Shown one piece after another: positions 42,659 to 52,209 of a stretch of DNA of 57,004 bases (its first letter is position 1; every line of letters starts with the position of its first letter). Source of the DNA: Candidatus Poribacteria bacterium (lineage in GTDB: Bacteria > Poribacteria > WGA-4E > WGA-3G); contig JAPPFM010000040.1 in assembly GCA_028821605.1 (NCBI GenBank), forward strand, positions 90,904 through 147,907, in the 5' to 3' direction. Under the pieces are notes generated by a model. That model saw nothing but the letters and a program-made list of their open reading frames with translations, did no database searches and was not told the DNA's origin. The position numbers were made by a program, and so were the translations under genes.

Positions 42659-43483
42659 CTAAAAACGCTTTAGACTTCCCCACATTGTTGCGAGTTTCGC
42701 TTTGGGCATTACTGATAACCCAGCATTTTCCGGGATACTGTCGCCGGTGATCACAACATTGTCGAATCTCGCCGTCTGGTTCGAGAGACCCAAACCCGCC
42801 GCTCCCGTCAAGAAGTCATGGAATCCGTCTAACTGTAATGGGTGAAATATCTTTATATTTCCAGGATTAGGTGGGTGCGCCTTTTTGGCAGCTTCAAAAC
42901 GCTCGAAGGTTTTACGGTTTGGCAGTCGGACAGGTCCAATAATCAACTCACCGTTAATCCAAAAGTTTAGGGTATTTTCTTCAACTGCCAACTTCAACTT
43001 CGACCACTTCTTTAATTTTAATGATCGATGGAGTTCGGCATGTGTATAGAAGATTGTGTTTTGGTCATGAAAATTGCCAGCAGCAAACAAAGCTTCAGAG
43101 GCGTTTTTGCGAAATCCTGGCAAATCACCGATGAGACACCATACCACCCAACTCTCCTTGATTCGAGCGGCAATAGCGATATTGCTGGGACCCGGTTTTT
43201 CAAGCGGTTTGACATCAAATTCGATGGTGTAATCGCGCCATGTCTCATCACCAATTGTGAGCAAACGTGTGCTTTCATCGGGGCTTACCGCATGAAGTTC
43301 ACCATTAACGATTTCCCAAGAACCGGGCGGCGGATCATCTACATCCAAAAAAAGAAAATCCTGCGTCAAAATAAGCTCCTGCCACGCCTTCAAGTTTCCG
43401 TTATCAAAGTTTTCCAGATATGTTCCTGCCCTCGTCGAAAAGGCAGCGAGGAAAACAATACTTGCAATCACTACCAACTTCAT
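42659..43483 (-). CDS. Secreted jelly-roll protein with KLATMWG tail, encoded inside the type II secretion operon (paralogue 1)
   Basis: 274 residues. Signal peptide: MKLVVIASIVFLAAFSTRAG. The mature part is a concanavalin-like/DUF1080-like domain: YLENFDNGNLKAWQEL, GSWEIVNGELHAVSPDE, WRDYTIEFDVKPLEKPGPSN, WSKLKLAVEENTLNFWINGE, TARFDNVVITGDSIPE. The C-terminus is LSVMPKAKLATMWGSLKRF. AAAGGAGG is 5 bases before the ATG, the best ribosome-binding site in this stretch. It is a tandem paralogue of the next gene and lies between gspE and gspF, so it is a candidate substrate of the system. Enzyme activity is unknown. Confidence 0.88.
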   Translation of the reverse strand: MKLVVIASIVFLAAFSTRAGTYLENFDNGNLKAWQELILTQDFLFLDVDDPPPGSWEIVNGELHAVSPDESTRLLTIGDETWRDYTIEFDVKPLEKPGPSNIAIAARIKESWVVWCLIGDLPGFRKNASEALFAAGNFHDQNTIFYTHAELHRSLKLKKWSKLKLAVEENTLNFWINGELIIGPVRLPNRKTFERFEAAKKAHPPNPGNIKIFHPLQLDGFHDFLTGAAGLGLSNQTARFDNVVITGDSIPENAGLSVMPKAKLATMWGSLKRF

Positions 43484-43548
43484 ACCGGCCTCCTTTAGTA
43501 GCCGTCAATTATTAGCAGTTAGGCACATCTCAGGATCACACGTATATC

Positions 43549-44334
43549 TTAAAAACGCTTTAGACTGCTCCACATCGTAGTGAGTTTAGTTCTGGGGTTT
43601 ACCGACAACCCACCTCTGTTCGGGATACTGTCGCCGGTGATCACAACGTTGTCGAATCTCGCTGTTTGATTTGAAAGTCCTAAGCCTGCTGCGCCTGTCA
43701 AAAAGTCTTGGAGCCCGTTCAGCTGCAATGCTGGCAATTCCTTCCCTTCTTCAGCTGCATGCTCCTTTCTGATAGCATCAAAACGCTCAAAACTTCTACG
43801 GTTTGGAAGTTGGACAGGTCCAATAACCTGATTTCCATTAATCCAAAAGTTTAGAATGTTTTCTTTAACGTCCAACTTTAGTTTCGACCATCTGTTTAAT
43901 TTCAAAAATCGAAAGCGTTTGCTATGCGAAAATAAGAATGTATTTGGATCCTGAAAATTGCCAGCAGCGAACTTAACTTCGGAGACGTTGTCAACAAATG
44001 GCAAATCACCGATGAGACACCATACAAGCCAACTCCCCTTGATTCGAGCGGTAATAACAATATTGCTGGGACCTCGATTATCAAGCGGTTTGACATCAAA
44101 TTCAAAGGTGTAATCTCGCCACGTCTTATCACCAACTGTAAGTAAACGGGTCCAGCCATCAGGACTTACCGCATGAAGTTCACCGTCAACGATTTCCCAG
44201 GAGCCCGGCACGGCATCAGCCATGAGAAGTTCTTGCCATACGCCCAAGTTATTATCAAAATCCTCCAAAAACACCCCTGCCCCTGCCGAGAGTGTGAAGA
44301 GTAAAATTATACTTCCAATCACTACTAATTTCAT
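43549..44334 (-). CDS. Secreted jelly-roll protein with KLTTMWS tail, encoded inside the type II secretion operon (paralogue 2)
   Basis: 261 residues from the ATG at 44334; an in-frame GTG three codons earlier abuts the GAGGA site. Signal peptide: MKLVVIGSIILLFTLSAGAG. Long identical stretches with the neighbouring gene (for example GELHAVSPD, GLGLSNQTARFDNVVITGDSIP) show a recent tandem duplication. The tail is LSVNPRTKLTTMWSSLKRF. It begins 36 bases after the gspE stop and is surely co-transcribed. As with its paralogue, secretion by the linked system is inferred. Confidence 0.88.
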   Translation of the reverse strand: MKLVVIGSIILLFTLSAGAGVFLEDFDNNLGVWQELLMADAVPGSWEIVDGELHAVSPDGWTRLLTVGDKTWRDYTFEFDVKPLDNRGPSNIVITARIKGSWLVWCLIGDLPFVDNVSEVKFAAGNFQDPNTFLFSHSKRFRFLKLNRWSKLKLDVKENILNFWINGNQVIGPVQLPNRRSFERFDAIRKEHAAEEGKELPALQLNGLQDFLTGAAGLGLSNQTARFDNVVITGDSIPNRGGLSVNPRTKLTTMWSSLKRF

Positions 44335-44370
44335 GAGGGGCACTCCTCAGATAGGAACATTTAGAACGGC

Positions 44371-46140
44371 TTATACAACTTCCACGAAATCGAATTCGTC
44401 TTCCTGTGTTAACCGGACGACCTCGTCAATCGTTGTCAATCCTGCAGCGACCTTACGCCAACCATCTTCACGTAAACCTTTCATGCCCATCTGGACAGCG
44501 AGACGACGAATCTCACTCGTCGATGCCTGTTTCAGTGCTATCGAACGAATTTCATCAGTCATGAATAAAACTTCAAAGAGACCGATTCTACCTTTGTAAC
44601 CTCTCCCTCGGCACTCCTTACATCCGACTGCGCGCGGAATTTTCAGATCGTAAGGGATAGCGGCACTGTTGCCGTTACCGTTACCTATAAGTCCCGTCAG
44701 TTCGTGCATGTCAGGGGAATGCATCTCACAACACGCCCTGCAGACACGGCGAGCAAGTCTTTGGGCGATGACACCCTCTACCGTGGAGGCAACGAGATAG
44801 GGTTCAACGTTCATATCAATAAGTCGCGTGATTGCGCCGGGAGCATCGTTCGTGTGAAGTGTGCTAAAGACAAGGTGTCCCGTAAGTGAGGTATGAATTG
44901 CCATCTCCGCGGTCTCGTAGTCACGAATCTCACCGACCAATACCTTATCTGGGTCCTGCCGCAGGATATGGCGGAGTCCCTGAGCGAAGGTAAAGCCTAT
45001 ATCTGGATTGACCTGGATCTGGTTGATGCCCTCTAATTCATACTCCACTGGATCCTCGAGCGTGATGATTTTGACATCCGGCGAGTTAATCTCTTTCAAA
45101 CAGGCGTAAAGCGACGTGGTCTTCCCACTACCGGTAGGTCCGGTTGCGAGGATGATACCGTGCGGTTTACGAATCATGCGTTCAAAGAGTTGGAGGTTGT
45201 CCTCGGTTAATCCGAGTTCTGTGAGTCCAAATTCAATAGACTGTCGGTCGAGGATACGGAGTACAACGCTTTCGCCATGGAGCGTTGCGACCGTCGGTAC
45301 AGTGGAAACACGGAGGTCTATTTGCCGATTGCCGACGCTGGCAATCTGCCTACTGATTTTGCCATCTTGCGGACGGCGCCGTTCTGCGACATCCATCTCC
45401 GCCATGATTTTGATTCGGGAAGTGATTGCGGATTGGAGATAAGCAGGGGGTTGCGGTTGGTCTTCTAACACACCATCAACGCGGAACCGGATTTTCAATT
45501 GGGTCGGGTAGGGTTCAATGTGAATATCACTTGCTCCCATCCGGACGGCATCAATAATCATCTGGTCAACGGCGTGTATAACCGTCGGATCTTGGCTGAG
45601 ATCCTTCTCATCAATTCCGAAGTCTTCAATCGTCTCGCGTTCAAGCGTGGCAGCTGCGCCGACGGGGCCCTTGATACCAGCACTGAGCAAACTCTCAGCA
45701 GTGCGTCCATAGAGACGAACAATTGCCTCATCAATATCTCCCTCATCTGCAAGGACAGGCGTAATTTGGTAGCCTGTGATGAGTTCAATCTCGTCAATGA
45801 GAATGACATCCTGAACATCTACCATTGCGATGGTCAGTTGATCGTCTGTCAACGCAATAGGTACGATTTTATTTCGGTATGCGAACCCCGGTGAAACCTT
45901 TTCAAGTACGTCAGGTTCAGGCGCAACATCCTCTAATTGGATGAAGGGTGTTCCGTATTCAACGCTCTTCGTCGCGAGCGCGAGAACATCAGATGATACG
46001 CCGTGTTTAGAAAGCACAGCTGCCTCTGACGCTCCGGTTTGTTCTATTTCTGCGATGATGTCCGTATAGTCCTGTTCCGAAATGAGAGATGCCTGTCGCA
46101 TCACCTCGACGAGTGAAGCCGTATTCAGTGTCTGTTGCAT
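44371..46140 (-). CDS. gspE: Type II secretion ATPase GspE
   Basis: 589 residues. An N-terminal MshEN/N1E domain (FIQLEDVAPEPDVLEKVSPG, VPIALTDDQLTIAM) precedes the hexameric ATPase: DIHIEPYPTQLKIRFRVDG, Walker A ATGPTGSGKTTSLYA, Asp box ITLEDPVEYELEGINQIQVN, Walker B DPDKVLVGEIRD, His box TGHLVFSTLHTND. The zinc tetracysteine is present as CRACC...GCKEC. It powers pseudopilus assembly. It is the first gene of the operon. No clear promoter was identified in 46141-46498. Confidence 0.97.
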   Translation of the reverse strand: MQQTLNTASLVEVMRQASLISEQDYTDIIAEIEQTGASEAAVLSKHGVSSDVLALATKSVEYGTPFIQLEDVAPEPDVLEKVSPGFAYRNKIVPIALTDDQLTIAMVDVQDVILIDEIELITGYQITPVLADEGDIDEAIVRLYGRTAESLLSAGIKGPVGAAATLERETIEDFGIDEKDLSQDPTVIHAVDQMIIDAVRMGASDIHIEPYPTQLKIRFRVDGVLEDQPQPPAYLQSAITSRIKIMAEMDVAERRRPQDGKISRQIASVGNRQIDLRVSTVPTVATLHGESVVLRILDRQSIEFGLTELGLTEDNLQLFERMIRKPHGIILATGPTGSGKTTSLYACLKEINSPDVKIITLEDPVEYELEGINQIQVNPDIGFTFAQGLRHILRQDPDKVLVGEIRDYETAEMAIHTSLTGHLVFSTLHTNDAPGAITRLIDMNVEPYLVASTVEGVIAQRLARRVCRACCEMHSPDMHELTGLIGNGNGNSAAIPYDLKIPRAVGCKECRGRGYKGRIGLFEVLFMTDEIRSIALKQASTSEIRRLAVQMGMKGLREDGWRKVAAGLTTIDEVVRLTQEDEFDFVEVV

Positions 46141-46498
46141 GGTGTAAATGCTCTACCTATCGCGGAATTCTGTCCTTCACGCGAGGAGTAGCCTCTATTT
46201 TATTTTTCTTTATTAAATCTATCTGTGGGTGTCTACTGTTGATAATTAAGACGCAAAGGTTGGAAATAAGTTTAACGAACTGGCTACAATTCCCATTTTG
46301 AGAGACATATTGCAGGCACGTACTGTGTAGGCATTTACCCTTCTAAACAAGTTTCAATATTAAATTTTTATATTTTTAGTTTCCATATCCGTTGGCAGAT
46401 TGGAAGGATGGAAGAGAGACGGGACGCTGTTTCTTCCAGTCTTCCTTCCCTTCCATCCATCCTCAAAAACCTAAAATTCGTTTCTCAATATTGCTCAC
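46141..46498. repeat. Gap between HEAT-repeat gene and gspE with a GGAAGGATGG palindrome
   Basis: TGGAAGGATGGAAG (46401-46414) pairs imperfectly with CTTCCCTTCCATCC (46446-46459) around a GGGACGCTG loop region. It follows the HEAT gene's 3' end and might terminate it. The remainder is AT-rich, with no gene or convincing promoter that I can name. Confidence 0.4.
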
Positions 46499-47677
46499 TT
46501 ATTTGGCTGCCTCTATCCGTCGAATCGCCTTTTTCGCGGCATCGCGAACAGTTTTGGAACTATCGTTGAGTACGTGTGTCAATGCAGCCCGCACGTCTGG
46601 CGACTTTGCGCGCATTTCGCCCAATTCGTCAGCAGCGTTGCGTCGAACATCTTTGGCACTATCCTCCAATGCGACAAGAAGGGGTTTAACGACCATCTCA
46701 CCAGAATCTCCGCTCTCTACGAGTTCTTCACCAATTCCGCCAAGCACATCAACAATATGTCCACGCGTTACGGCTGATTCACTGCTCGTAAGCGCATCCG
46801 CCAACATCGGTGCGACAGTTGCAGCAGCACCTTTACCCAATTTAATCAACACGTCTTCGGCGCGTGCCCGGACGGATTTAGATTTGTCTGACAACGCACC
46901 TATCAACGCCGTGAACGTTTCAGTGGACGCGGCTCGTATGTCAGACAACTCCTCTATCGCATTGGTTCGGACTTTTGTCGAATTATCATTTAGACCAAGA
47001 ATTAGAGCGTCTCGGATTGTGTCGGTGGATTGCCCACTTTTTGCGAGGTTTTCGCCGATCTGTCCTAAGACATCAAGGACATCGTCGCGCGCGCTTGATG
47101 AACCTTTCGTTTGTACAGCGATGAGTGCTGGTATAACGACAGCAATTGATTCCGCAGATGTCGGACGAACGTCACCCAATTCTGCGATTGCTTCACGAAA
47201 AACATCATCAGAAGTATCTTTAAGTGCCATTGCCAATCCGATTGCAGCGGCATCATAACTTTTGCCTGCTTTCCGCTCATCTTCACCAATTTTGCCCAAT
47301 TTGTCAACAACCTTCTTACGTACCTGTTTAGACGGATCTTGGAGCATCGCAACAAGGGCAGGGGTGCCGGGACTTCCAAGCTCTTCAAGGAAATCCACAA
47401 ATTGGCGTTTTACGGCATTAGACTCGTCCTCTAAGGTTGGAACGACTTGGGCAAGCAATTCCGACTGCCACTTCGCCTGTATCCTTTTATGTTCTACTTT
47501 GAGCGCGTCAAGTTCCGCAGCCAGTTCGGATAAGTCATCCTCTTGTGACTCTGCAGTCGCCTCTTGAAACTGAAGCACTTGACTCATTCCGAAACTGAAT
47601 AACAAAACAACGGCAATTGTTATCATCCAAAACCATCGTTTCATGTTTGCATTCTGTCCAAATCTTTTCTGAATCAC
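46499..47677 (-). CDS. Secreted or anchored HEAT-repeat protein
   Basis: 392 residues from a GTG with GAGGAGG 8 bases upstream. A membrane anchor or signal segment lies at residues 14-34 (RWFWMITIAVVLLFSFGMSQV). A coiled coil (DLSELAAELDALKVEHKRIQ) is followed by about seven HEAT units such as PALVAMLQDPSKQVRKKVVD, LILGLNDNSTKVRTNAIEEL, LIGALSDKSKSVRARAEDVL and LTHVLNDSSKTVRDAAKKAI. It probably acts as a scaffold at the membrane. No tail motif is present. Confidence 0.85.
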   Translation of the reverse strand: MIQKRFGQNANMKRWFWMITIAVVLLFSFGMSQVLQFQEATAESQEDDLSELAAELDALKVEHKRIQAKWQSELLAQVVPTLEDESNAVKRQFVDFLEELGSPGTPALVAMLQDPSKQVRKKVVDKLGKIGEDERKAGKSYDAAAIGLAMALKDTSDDVFREAIAELGDVRPTSAESIAVVIPALIAVQTKGSSSARDDVLDVLGQIGENLAKSGQSTDTIRDALILGLNDNSTKVRTNAIEELSDIRAASTETFTALIGALSDKSKSVRARAEDVLIKLGKGAAATVAPMLADALTSSESAVTRGHIVDVLGGIGEELVESGDSGEMVVKPLLVALEDSAKDVRRNAADELGEMRAKSPDVRAALTHVLNDSSKTVRDAAKKAIRRIEAAK

Positions 47678-47713
47678 TGTTGTTTCCTCCTCAAGCGGTT
47701 GCGCCTAATTAGG

Positions 47714-49387
47714 CTATTCCCACTCTACATCCATATTCCAAAGAAAAAATGGAACCAGTTTTGCTATCATTTCAATAGGTGTTTCTTCTTCCGACAGTGT
47801 TACTTCCAACAAAGCTGCATCACCTTCGATAGAAAGCCAAGCGAGCAGGAGTGCCATCTCTTCAGAATCGACAAGTAGTTTGTCAGCAGGCGGTGCTCCG
47901 TTTTGGATCTCCAGTACTCGCGCTAAATTCAGTTGGGCAAATGCTGTAGGTGTTTTTGGAACCTGCTTTAAGTAGGGTGGCTTCTTTTTTTCTTTTATTC
48001 CATCAATGAGCGCGTACACCTGTTCCTCTGAGAAACCGATAAGAAACAGTCCATCTACTTCGCTATGAAAAATATTTGAGGAGAGTTCTGACACCGTCTC
48101 ACCCTTGTAATTCGTTTGAGAAACAGAGACATTTTGTAGGTTAGAAATGCTATTGCCAACCTGATTCCACTTCATCCGGTACTTGGGGTTGAAAATGATG
48201 CCACCATCGGTCTCCACATCACCTGCATCAAGCGCAATTGCACCGTCAAACGCAAACTGAAAGCCGCTCAAGGCTTCTGGATCAAAACGTGTGAAATCAG
48301 GCACGGACAAAGCGAGTTCACCCGTCAACCCAACCATAATATCTTCTTCCAGATTGAGATTCAACATTCCCTCTAAAAAAGAGATCCCTTCGGCAGCGTC
48401 ATCAATGGGAACCAGCTCCCACATACTCTCTACAATTTTGGGAGACACGGTGACAAATAGATCGTCTTCAACAGATAATGCGTTTAGGGTTTCGAGTTTC
48501 TGTCCCTCTCTTAAAAACACACCGATCTCGTTTTCAGGCAAGTCGGGATTAAATTGCGCAGCCACTTGAAGGAAGGGACCGGTCTCCAGCAAATTGAGCC
48601 GTCCAAACACAGATTGAAAAATACCGAGGCGCTTTCGCAACAATGCCTCGACATCGTTCATCACAGATAAAATAGGCGGAACGTTAGCAAATACGACAAC
48701 TTCTCCTGACCCCGTTTTCTCTAACGCTTTGGCAAATTCCTCGTTCTGCTGAATAGAGGGCATATCTGTACGGTAAGTATCCATCAATTTTTCAAAACTA
48801 CCTTCACCCGCGCCGATCACAAGGAAATCATCTACAAACCCATATTTAGCGATACCATCAAACCTCTCTATCGCGTTGTAGCGAACGCGCTGATAAACAC
48901 CCGCATTCAAGCGCAAAGTATTTTCGCCACCCATCCCAAGGAGTCCTTCTACAATTTTGGTGAGCTGCTGAAGTTTGTCCAAATTTCCTCCCGAATGTAT
49001 CACGACACCGGTTTGGGTTTGCCAGTTGTTTGCTTCGTCCAGCCATATTGCTAATGCCGTTCGGTAACCCACCGTCTCTATGATGTCCAGCGGGTCAGTC
49101 CCAAGCATCCCTTGAAACATCATGAGTCCTTGCTGCATCTCCTGTGCGTTCGGCGTGTCTGTCAATAGCGCAAGTGCTTTTTCCCAACTTTCCGAAACCT
49201 CAATTTCGCCGTAGACTTCATCTATATCTTGGAGTTTCAGATAAAGAATACTCTCTTTCGGCAGGAAATCTTCCACTTCTGCAGCATTCGCAACGGCAGC
49301 CATCACCAGTAGTAGCATCACACCGCAAATTTTGGAAATCGCTTTTATATGGCATCTCCTACTTCGCCATGAAAATTTTGTCTTCAT
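47714..49387 (-). CDS. Secreted DUF3352-like protein
   Basis: 557 residues from the ATG at 49387 (CGGAGG six bases upstream); a longer reading overlaps the symporter gene. A long signal peptide ends at VMLLLVMAAVANAAEVEDFL. The mature part resembles DUF3352 proteins: FLPKESILYLKLQDIDEVY, RFDGIAKYGFVDDFLVIGAG, FAKALEKTGSGEVVVFANV, EDIMVGLTGELALSVPDF. Function of the family is unknown. The next gene upstream is the SSS symporter, 16 bases away. Confidence 0.75.
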   Translation of the reverse strand: MKTKFSWRSRRCHIKAISKICGVMLLLVMAAVANAAEVEDFLPKESILYLKLQDIDEVYGEIEVSESWEKALALLTDTPNAQEMQQGLMMFQGMLGTDPLDIIETVGYRTALAIWLDEANNWQTQTGVVIHSGGNLDKLQQLTKIVEGLLGMGGENTLRLNAGVYQRVRYNAIERFDGIAKYGFVDDFLVIGAGEGSFEKLMDTYRTDMPSIQQNEEFAKALEKTGSGEVVVFANVPPILSVMNDVEALLRKRLGIFQSVFGRLNLLETGPFLQVAAQFNPDLPENEIGVFLREGQKLETLNALSVEDDLFVTVSPKIVESMWELVPIDDAAEGISFLEGMLNLNLEEDIMVGLTGELALSVPDFTRFDPEALSGFQFAFDGAIALDAGDVETDGGIIFNPKYRMKWNQVGNSISNLQNVSVSQTNYKGETVSELSSNIFHSEVDGLFLIGFSEEQVYALIDGIKEKKKPPYLKQVPKTPTAFAQLNLARVLEIQNGAPPADKLLVDSEEMALLLAWLSIEGDAALLEVTLSEEETPIEMIAKLVPFFLWNMDVEWE

Positions 49388-49403
49388 TGAAAACCTCCGT
49401 TTT

Positions 49404-51101
49404 TTAAGGCACCCGAATGTCCTCAACGAGTGCTTGCACCTCATCCGGTGGCGGTGGTGTCAGGGCAGCAACACCAATAGACACTATGAAATTTAGCACC
49501 ATACCGAGGGTTCCGATTCCCTCAGGTGAAATGCCCCATAACCAGTGCTCCGATGTGTTGAGTTCTGGACTGATAAATTTGAAATAGATGATATACGCAG
49601 CTGTAAAGGTGATCCCAACAATCATACCGCTGATGGCACCTTCCTTGTTCATGCGTTTAGAAAAGATACCCATAACAATCGCAGGGAAGAAGGAGCTCGC
49701 CGCAAGTCCAAAAGCGAACGCTACGACCGGGGCTACAAAGTCCGGTGGGTTTATGCCGAAATATCCAGCGATACAGACAGCGACACCTGCAGCGATGCGT
49801 GCGGCAACCAATTCCTGCTTCTCCTGTAGTGTTGGTATAATTGCCCCCTTGAGGAGATCATGTGCGACTGCGGTCGAAATCACTAACAGCAAACCTGCCG
49901 CCGTTGAGAGTGCGGCTGCTAAACCACCAGCAGCAACCAACCCGACAACCCAGTTCGGAAGTTTCGCGATCTCAGGGTTCGCCAATACCATGATGTCCCG
50001 ATCAATTGTAAGTTCATTCTCGACATCAGATTTCGGTCCTCGGTACTGAATAGCACCATCACCGTTCACATCGTTGAACTCAATTAACCCCGTTGCTTCC
50101 CAATTTTTAAACCATGTCGGTACATCCTCATATTTGACATCTCTCAATTCACCGTTCTGTTCATATCTGACGGTTTTGAGGAGATTTGTCCGGGCAAACA
50201 CAGCGACTGCTGGTGCGGTGGTATAGAGAATCGCGATGAACAGTAGTGCCCACCCTGCAGAGATCCGGGCTTCCGAGGCTTTTCGCACCGTATAGAAACG
50301 GATAATCACGTGTGGAAGTCCCGCTGTTCCTAACATCAACGCCGCTGTAATAAAAAAGACATCAATGGTGGCTTTACTGCCACCTGTATATAGGTGAAAC
50401 CCCAATTCTTCGTTCAAACCGTTGAGGCGATCTAAGAGGTATAGCCCTGAACCATCTGCTACCTTTCCCATCAATCCCAACTGAGGGATAGCGTTGCCTG
50501 TAATGAGGATAGAGATAAAAATCGCAGGGACGAGATATGCAAAAATCAACACACAATACTGCGCAACCTGTGTATATGTAATGCCCTTCATACCCCCAAG
50601 TACGGCGTAAAAGAACACAATACCCATACCGATAAGCACACCGGTTTCAACATTGACATTCAGAAACCGAGAAAAGACAATACCGACACCACGCATCTGT
50701 CCGGCTACGTAAGTAAAGGAGACAAAAATCGCACACACCACAGCGACGATCCGAGCCAATTGCGAGTAGTATCGGTCGCCGACGAAGTCAGGGACTGTGT
50801 ACTTACCGAATTTACGGAGGTAGGGTGCCAATAACAATGCGAGTAGCACGTAGCCACCCGTCCATCCGAGCAGATAAACGGAGCCATCACGTCCCATAAA
50901 GGAGATCATGCCTGCCATTGCGATAAAGGATGCTGCGCTCATCCAGTCCGCCGCTGTTGCCATGCCGTTGACAACTGGATGCACATTGCTTCCTGCGACA
51001 TAGAAATCCCCTGTCGAACGTGCCTTCGACCAGAGTGCCACACCGATATACAACGCGAAGGAGAGGCCCACCATCACAAATGTCCATGCTTGTACGTTCA
51101 T
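49404..51101 (-). CDS. Sodium:solute symporter, acetate-permease-like (VC_2705 subfamily)
   Basis: 565 residues and about 13 membrane segments. Motifs are DFYVAGSNVHPVVNGMATAADWMSAASFI (split here only for naming: GMATAADWMSAA is the sodium-site helix), FIAMAGMISFMGRDG, YVAGQMRGVGIVFSRFL and GLAAALSTAAGLLLVISTA. A loop of about 70 residues (VRYEQNGELRDVKYEDVPTW) is typical of this subfamily, which takes up acetate or other small carboxylates. The start overlaps the DUF4212 gene by 4 bases (ATGA), the usual two-subunit arrangement. Confidence 0.93.
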   Translation of the reverse strand: MNVQAWTFVMVGLSFALYIGVALWSKARSTGDFYVAGSNVHPVVNGMATAADWMSAASFIAMAGMISFMGRDGSVYLLGWTGGYVLLALLLAPYLRKFGKYTVPDFVGDRYYSQLARIVAVVCAIFVSFTYVAGQMRGVGIVFSRFLNVNVETGVLIGMGIVFFYAVLGGMKGITYTQVAQYCVLIFAYLVPAIFISILITGNAIPQLGLMGKVADGSGLYLLDRLNGLNEELGFHLYTGGSKATIDVFFITAALMLGTAGLPHVIIRFYTVRKASEARISAGWALLFIAILYTTAPAVAVFARTNLLKTVRYEQNGELRDVKYEDVPTWFKNWEATGLIEFNDVNGDGAIQYRGPKSDVENELTIDRDIMVLANPEIAKLPNWVVGLVAAGGLAAALSTAAGLLLVISTAVAHDLLKGAIIPTLQEKQELVAARIAAGVAVCIAGYFGINPPDFVAPVVAFAFGLAASSFFPAIVMGIFSKRMNKEGAISGMIVGITFTAAYIIYFKFISPELNTSEHWLWGISPEGIGTLGMVLNFIVSIGVAALTPPPPDEVQALVEDIRVP

Positions 51102-51379
51102 GATTGTTCTGTGCCCTCCTCATCTTCCTGTTGTGTATATTTCCTCTCCAGACGGTTCATCAGCCATGCATAAACAAAAATAAGTTCAACGAAAATCCAG
51201 ATCGATGCTTGTTGCGCAAAATAAAAACCGAGACGATAGCCTCTGATTTGGATTTTGTCCAGTTGATCAACAAATACAATTGAGCATAAATACGAGGTGA
51301 TAAACCAAATTCCCAATAAAATGGCGAGGTATTGCAGGTTTTTCCGCCAATATACCTTATTTTTTTCCGATGTTTCCAT
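51098..51379 (-). CDS. DUF4212 small subunit of the sodium:solute symporter
   Basis: 93 residues with two membrane helices. It matches DUF4212 closely: VYWRKNLQYLAILLGIWFIT, SIVFVDQLDKIQI, GFYFAQQASIWIFVELIFVY and AWLMNRLERKY. GGAGG lies 7 bases before the ATG. It is translationally coupled to the symporter gene. Confidence 0.93.
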   Translation of the reverse strand: METSEKNKVYWRKNLQYLAILLGIWFITSYLCSIVFVDQLDKIQIRGYRLGFYFAQQASIWIFVELIFVYAWLMNRLERKYTQQEDEEGTEQS

Positions 51380-51453
51380 AAATTACCCTCCGCTGTTAAG
51401 TTGCAAACCCTAAAGAAATCTTCACAAAACCGTATCAAAGAACGGTGTTACTG

Positions 51454-52041
51454 TCAATAATTCTCTGGGAACATCAACCGCTCAATATGCTCTATCAAGA
51501 TGTGCAATACTTTTATATGGATTTCCTGAATCCGATCTGCGGTGTTTCCGGGTGCGATTAGACAAATATCGCAGTGTTGTTTAAGGTCTCCACCATCCCC
51601 ACCGAGCAGCCCAAACACCTGCATCCCGCGTGATTTCGCCGCCACCGCAGCACGCACAACATTTTCAGAGTTTCCGCTGGTCGAGAGAACGATAAGCAAG
51701 TCACCGGGATGACCGAGTGCCAAGAGTGGACGCGCGAAGATCTCTGCAAACCCGAAATCGTTTGCTGTGCAGGTGATATGTCCCGCGTCGCCGAGTGCAA
51801 TTGCCGGAAGCGGCTTTCTATCACTACGGAATTTGCCTGTGCATTCTTCAGCAAAATGGACGGCATCGCACAAACTCCCGCCATTTCCGCAGGTGAAGAT
51901 TCTCCCCTCCTGTTCAAAAACGTCTCGCATCATCTCCGCTGTTTCCGCGATGGTTGCGATGTTCTCAGGGTTTCCGATAAACCGATTGAGGGTATCCTGT
52001 GCTTCCAACAACGCACCGCGAATGCTATGTAAAATATCCAT
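51454..52041 (-). CDS. gmhA: SIS-domain phosphosugar isomerase, GmhA-like
   Basis: 195 residues, normal for sedoheptulose-7-phosphate isomerase, the first step of ADP-heptose synthesis. The signature is nearly complete: TCGNGGSLCDAVHFAEECTG, AIALGDAGHITCTANDFGF, EIFARPLLALGHPGDLLIVL, STSGNSENVV, and the C-terminal QEIHIKVLHILIEHIE with the metal-site His. The other heptose genes are not in the window. It could instead isomerise another sugar phosphate. Confidence 0.88.
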   Translation of the reverse strand: MDILHSIRGALLEAQDTLNRFIGNPENIATIAETAEMMRDVFEQEGRIFTCGNGGSLCDAVHFAEECTGKFRSDRKPLPAIALGDAGHITCTANDFGFAEIFARPLLALGHPGDLLIVLSTSGNSENVVRAAVAAKSRGMQVFGLLGGDGGDLKQHCDICLIAPGNTADRIQEIHIKVLHILIEHIERLMFPENY

Positions 52042-52129
52042 TATATTTCTATTTCCAAGTGTAAGTGTTTTTAGTCTATTTCCAGATCGAAAGAAAAAAG
52101 CAATTTGCCATTGCTATTCTTCTTGTTGC

Positions 52130-52159
52130 AAAAAAGCAGGGCAATTCCAAATGCCCTGC
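52130..52159 (-). terminator. Rho-independent terminator
   Basis: On the minus strand GCAGGGCA-TTTGGAAT-TGCCCTGC is followed by TTTTTT. It lies 50 bases after the stop of the small gene at 52210 and 90 bases before gmhA, so gmhA starts a new transcript. Confidence 0.85.
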
Positions 52160-52209
52160 TTATATTCTAAATTCTGTCTGTACGGAACAAGAGCGTAGAC
52201 GCATTAGTC

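Noticed and set aside
30498-46140. Type IV pilus rather than type II secretion operon
   Set aside because: The PilM/PilN/PilO-like proteins are shared by both, but GspG with its calcium loop, GspH-K and the tip pseudopilin GspK point to type II secretion; no pilT or pilus subunit gene is present.
46499-49387. HEAT-repeat and DUF3352-like proteins as members of the tail family
   Set aside because: Both are exported, but their C-termini (RRIEAAK and WNMDVEWE) do not carry the K-L-A-T-x-W pattern.
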